In this document: positions 61,415-64,000 of the stretch, in pieces
Numbering within the stretch: position 1 is the first letter of the stretch
Layout of the letters: every line of letters begins with the position of its first letter
Assembly: GCA_030432905.1 (NCBI GenBank)
Contig: JAUILU010000008.1
Location: forward strand, 19,039-83,038
Direction of reading: 5' to 3'
Origin: Phycisphaerae bacterium
GTDB lineage: Bacteria > Planctomycetota > Phycisphaerae > Phycisphaerales > UBA1924
DNA length: 64,000 nucleotides
The notes under the pieces: model-generated
Database searches by the model: none
Seen by the model: only the letters and a program-made list of their open reading frames with translations
What the model was told of the DNA's origin: nothing
Program-made: the position numbers and the translations under genes

Positions 61415-61918
61415 ATGACGCTCAAAGCAGCGGCAGCGCTATCGGTATGCCTTTTAACCGGCTCGGCACAAGCCGACATAACACAGTTCTCCGCGGTTAT
61501 TTCGTCCGGGCCGCAGCAGAGCACACCCAGCGGCTCGCCCGCGGTCGGCACGCTCGTGGGCGAGTACGACAGCGACGCGAACTCGTTTAGCTTCAGCTGG
61601 AGCATCTCCGACAACCTGATCGGCGTGCCCTCGAGCCCGGGTGCTCACCTGCACAACGCGCCGTCCGGCGTCGCGGGCCCGATCGTCTTTGCATTCAACG
61701 AGCCCGACGGCACATGGGCGCTCGACGGCGCCGACGTTTGGACCGGCCTGACCGCGGGGCAGGTCAACGAGCTCTTTGCGGGCAACGTCTACGCGAACTT
61801 CCACACAGACCAGTTCCCGTCGGGCGAGGTACGGGGGCAGATCTCTGTTGTCCCAGCGCCTGCATCGCTCGCCGCGCTGGCCGCTGGTGGGGTCTTTGCG
61901 GCACGACGCAGACGCTAA
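61415..61918 (+). CDS. CHRD-domain secreted protein with PEP-CTERM-like tail
   Basis: A 167-residue protein. After the signal peptide (about 1-21, ending SAQAD) comes a CHRD domain: SPGAHLHNAPSGVAGPIVFA, then ELFAGNVYANFHTDQFPSGE and VRGQI, the family's HxHxG...YxNxHTxxxPxGEIRGQ pattern. VPAPASLAALAAGGVFAARR is the sorting tail. DUF4394 and CHRD proteins beside an RskA system suggest a surface stress or biofilm output. Confidence 0.9.
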   Translation: MTLKAAAALSVCLLTGSAQADITQFSAVISSGPQQSTPSGSPAVGTLVGEYDSDANSFSFSWSISDNLIGVPSSPGAHLHNAPSGVAGPIVFAFNEPDGTWALDGADVWTGLTAGQVNELFAGNVYANFHTDQFPSGEVRGQISVVPAPASLAALAAGGVFAARRRR

Positions 61919-61946
61919 GCACGAGCTCATATAAGAAACAAGATCA

Positions 61947-61984
61947 GCGCCCGGATCTGGAAACAGCTCCGGGCGCGTTTTCTA
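61947..61984 (+). terminator. Rho-independent terminator after the CHRD gene
   Basis: GCGCCCGGA pairs with TCCGGGCGC across a 12-base loop and is followed by GTTTTCT. It may serve both the CHRD gene and the convergent regulator gene. Confidence 0.75.
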
Positions 61985-61991
61985 ATCGCGA

Positions 61992-62579
61992 CTAGTCTTT
62001 CGGCTCAGTCTCGATGGGCCTTGAGACGAACGTCATGCCCTGAAGCCGACGACCCGGGCCCGGGCTTGTGCCCTCGAAGAGCGCGAACACCTCGCCCATG
62101 AGCCTGTTGAGCTCGCGCACGTCTTTCGCACCGAGCCAGCCCACGACCGAACCCGATCGCACCCGGCTTTCCGGCTTGCCCGCGGAATCGAACTCCTCCG
62201 AGTGGGCGGCCTTGCGGAACTCCTTCTCCGCGAACCGCAGCTGCGACGCAACCACGTCAGCGATCGCCTCGCGCACATCTTCGTCGTCGGTCTGGTGCGT
62301 CACCCGAAGCTTGCGGGCCGGGGCGTTGAAAGTCCTCGCGAAGTTCTTGGTCGTCCGCACGGGCTCGCCCTCGTGGAGAAGCCCGACACCGACGAGCAGC
62401 TCGAGGTGGCTGTAGAGCGTCGAGACGGGCACGCCGAGCTGGTCGGCGATCTCGTGGACGGTCGCCGAACCCATGTTGTAGACGACGTCGCAGATCCTGC
62501 CCCGGAGCCGGGACTTGAGAGCCGCGAGCTGGTCGAGTTCAGAGGCCACGTACACAGCCGGTAACTTGGTCTTTGCCAT
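61992..62579 (-). CDS. Winged-helix (ArsR-like) transcriptional regulator
   Basis: A 195-residue protein. The helix-turn-helix lies at about residues 25-65 (ATVHEIADQLGVPVSTLYSH, LELLVGVGLLHEG), and the C-terminal domain (VREAIADVVASQLRFAEKEF) is unassigned. A near-perfect 13-bp palindrome lies 20 bases upstream of its start, in the region shared with the divergent gene at 62707. Self-regulation and control of that gene are likely. Confidence 0.8.
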   Translation of the reverse strand: MAKTKLPAVYVASELDQLAALKSRLRGRICDVVYNMGSATVHEIADQLGVPVSTLYSHLELLVGVGLLHEGEPVRTTKNFARTFNAPARKLRVTHQTDDEDVREAIADVVASQLRFAEKEFRKAAHSEEFDSAGKPESRVRSGSVVGWLGAKDVRELNRLMGEVFALFEGTSPGPGRRLQGMTFVSRPIETEPKD

Positions 62580-62599
62580 GGCCTAGCCTAGATCATCAA

Positions 62600-62635
62600 A
62601 ATACTTTTGTGTTTTTTGCAACACACAAATGTATT
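62600..62635. promoter_or_regulatory. Long palindrome in the divergent promoter region, candidate operator
   Basis: AATACTTTTGTGT (62600-62612) and ACACAAATGTATT (62623-62635) are inverted repeats with 12 of 13 positions matching, separated by ten bases. The palindrome sits between the regulator start (62579) and the secreted protein start (62707), in an AT-rich patch. It fits the size of a site for a dimeric winged-helix regulator. Confidence 0.6.
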
Positions 62636-62706
62636 GGGTGGTATAGATCTCGGCAGGGCCCCCGGCGGGCCGGAACACAGCCGCACCCAACGCGAAAGGG
62701 GCACCC

Positions 62707-63744
62707 ATGCTGACGCGCCGAATCGGAATCATGACCGCACTGGCCTGCCTGCCCGCAGGGGCGGCCCTATCTGACGAGCCGTTCTACCTGGTCGCCGCAT
62801 CCGACTCCATCCAGCGCTACGACCTCGACGGCAACTACCTAGGCGACCTGATCCCCTCTGGGAGCGACCTTACGAGCGCCAGCCAGATGGCCCTCTCGCC
62901 CGACGGCTCCACGCTCTACATCGGAACCTTCCAGGCCGCCTCGAACGTCTCGATCTTCGACGCCAACGACGGCACCTACCTCGGCAATCTCCACGATGGC
63001 GGGCCCATCGCGGGCCCTTCCGTCATCGCCTACAGCCACGCGGGCACGATGCTCGTCTCGGACTTCGTCGGGGGAAACGTGTACGAGTACGACCTCGACA
63101 CCCTCGCGCCCCTCGGCGCGTTCTTCGACTCAGCGAACCTCATCAACCCGCACGAGATCATCGCGATCGACGATGGCTACCTCGTCTCGGACTACGGCGC
63201 CAACCGCGTGTTCAAGTTCAACCTCGACGGCACGTTCGACAGCAACTTCCTGACCAACCGCGACGGGATCAGCAGGCCGCTGGACATGCTGCTGACCGAG
63301 GACAAGCAGACGCTGTACGTCTCGAACAACGCCAGCGGCCGGGTCACGGCGTACGACATGCAGACAAGAGCGCTCTTGAACACGATCGGGACGGGGCAGC
63401 TCACATTTCCCGAGGGGCTCGAGTTCGCGCCCGACGGCTCGCTCGTGGTTGCAAACGCCGGCCAAGGCAACTTGAAACGTTTCGACATCAACACCGGCGC
63501 CCTGCTCGACACGTTCGAGCTGATCCCCAGTGTCACGCAAGGCTCAACCGACGTGCACCTCGTCACGCCCGCGGACTGCCTGGCCGACGTCAACGGCGAC
63601 GGGATGGTCACGCCCACCGACTTCACGGCGTGGATCGCCGCGTTCAACGCGAGCGCGCCCGAGTGCGACCAGAACAGCGACGGCGCCTGCACGCCGACCG
63701 ACTTCACCGCGTGGATCGCCAACTTCAACGCCGGCTGCGCCTGA
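62707..63744 (+). CDS. Secreted beta-propeller (NHL/SMP-30-like) protein with dockerin-like tail
   Basis: A 345-residue protein with a signal peptide (about 1-22). Repeats of the propeller type follow: IQRYDLDGNYLGDLIPSGSD, MALSPDGSTLYIGTF, NRVFKFNLDGTFDSNF, LEFAPDGSLVVANAGQGNLK. The C-terminus has two loops, ADVNGDGMVTPTDFTAW and DQNSDGACTPTDFTAW, ending FNAGC(A), as in the metalloprotease at 26348. It is a likely surface binding or lactonase-like protein. Confidence 0.85.
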   Translation: MLTRRIGIMTALACLPAGAALSDEPFYLVAASDSIQRYDLDGNYLGDLIPSGSDLTSASQMALSPDGSTLYIGTFQAASNVSIFDANDGTYLGNLHDGGPIAGPSVIAYSHAGTMLVSDFVGGNVYEYDLDTLAPLGAFFDSANLINPHEIIAIDDGYLVSDYGANRVFKFNLDGTFDSNFLTNRDGISRPLDMLLTEDKQTLYVSNNASGRVTAYDMQTRALLNTIGTGQLTFPEGLEFAPDGSLVVANAGQGNLKRFDINTGALLDTFELIPSVTQGSTDVHLVTPADCLADVNGDGMVTPTDFTAWIAAFNASAPECDQNSDGACTPTDFTAWIANFNAGCA

Positions 63745-63777
63745 GCGTGCTCTCAAACCCGACTCCCTTTCTACGAC

Positions 63778-63806
63778 AACGCCGAGCCTCGTGTGGGCTC
63801 GGCGTT
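63778..63806 (+). terminator. Hairpin after the propeller gene
   Basis: AACGCCGAGCC and GGCTCGGCGTT form a perfect 11-bp stem with a seven-base loop. No clear T-run follows, so it is a terminator-like stem between two convergent genes. Confidence 0.6.
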
Positions 63807-63848
63807 GCTCAATTGACTGGGTGAGTAAAAGGGAACGGGTCCAGCAGA

Positions 63849-63971
63849 TCAGAGCTTCGTGACCCCGAACGCTGCGACGCCGAAGACGACGAGCCAAGCC
63901 AGACCCTTGATCAGGAAGAACAAGAACAGCCCGATCCCTGCTTTTTTGGCTAACGATCCTGTGCGTGGCAT
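63849..63971 (-). CDS. Tiny membrane protein of 40 residues
   Basis: ATG 63971 has AGGAG eight bases upstream. The product MPRTGSLAKKAGIGLFLFFL continues IKGLAWLVVFGVAAFGVTKL and is essentially one membrane helix with a basic N-terminus. Similar 'LFFLIKGLAWL' mini-proteins occur in several Gram-negative groups with unknown function. It is complete in the window. Confidence 0.6.
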   Translation of the reverse strand: MPRTGSLAKKAGIGLFLFFLIKGLAWLVVFGVAAFGVTKL

Positions 63972-64000
63972 CCGGCGGTCTCCTGCTGGGAATTACAATT

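Overview
The window looks like the chromosome of a marine-type planctomycete of the class Phycisphaerae. It is GC-rich, with Gram-negative envelope genes (LptB, LptF/LptG-like permeases, GmhB, heptosyltransferase). Many secreted proteins end in a VPAPAS...RRRR sorting tail (PEP-CTERM-like) or in a paired 'TDFxAWxxxFNAGC' dockerin-like tail. Small membrane proteins with a CPECG zinc ribbon recur, and menaquinone appears to be made by the futalosine route (MqnA). The taxonomic call is an inference from these hallmarks.

Layout. 1-5 kb: AIM24-family gene, secreted animal-type heme peroxidase, a lone nuoF and an exported methyltransferase-like protein. 5-13 kb: a same-strand run ybeY, corC-like, cysS and two LptF/G-like permeases, then a GH57 glycosidase. 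13-18 kb: membrane proteins, gatB, a highly divergent sigma-70-like protein and mqnA. 18-24 kb: a NeuD-like acyltransferase, a tandem array of secreted paralogues whose first member is decayed, a PEGA lipoprotein with lptB, and DUF4870 and zinc-ribbon membrane proteins. 25-34 kb: a P-loop/deoxyribosyltransferase-like protein, a dockerin-tailed metalloprotease, sucD, a coiled-coil lipoprotein, an amidohydrolase, pirin and MarR. 34-42 kb: ankyrin protein, dinB, FHA-GAF histidine kinase and LPS-sugar genes.

42.2-47.4 kb is an AT-richer island inserted in a tRNA-Ala(GGC) gene. It is bounded by a 91-bp direct repeat made of the tRNA 3' part plus its terminator. It carries a 1055-residue secreted protein with FG-GAP-like, dockerin-like and Gly/Asp-rich segments and a C-terminal domain resembling the PD-(D/E)XK nuclease toxins of polymorphic toxin systems. 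A short overlapping gene follows it in the position of an immunity gene. No integrase is recognisable, and both flanks hold gene debris. This is the strongest candidate here for an undescribed system.

47.5-58.7 kb: a carotenoid locus organised as two divergent units. One holds a squalene/phytoene-synthase-like enzyme, a CrtI/CrtN-type desaturase and a DCC thiol protein. The other holds aldehyde dehydrogenase, a CrtP/CrtN-type oxidase, acyltransferase, and a glycosyltransferase fused in frame to isopentenyl-diphosphate isomerase. The gene set matches the steps of a staphyloxanthin-like C30 pathway. 58.7-64 kb: an ECF sigma/RskA-type anti-sigma pair facing secreted DUF4394 and CHRD proteins, a winged-helix regulator with a strong palindrome in its promoter region, a dockerin-tailed beta-propeller protein and a tiny membrane protein.
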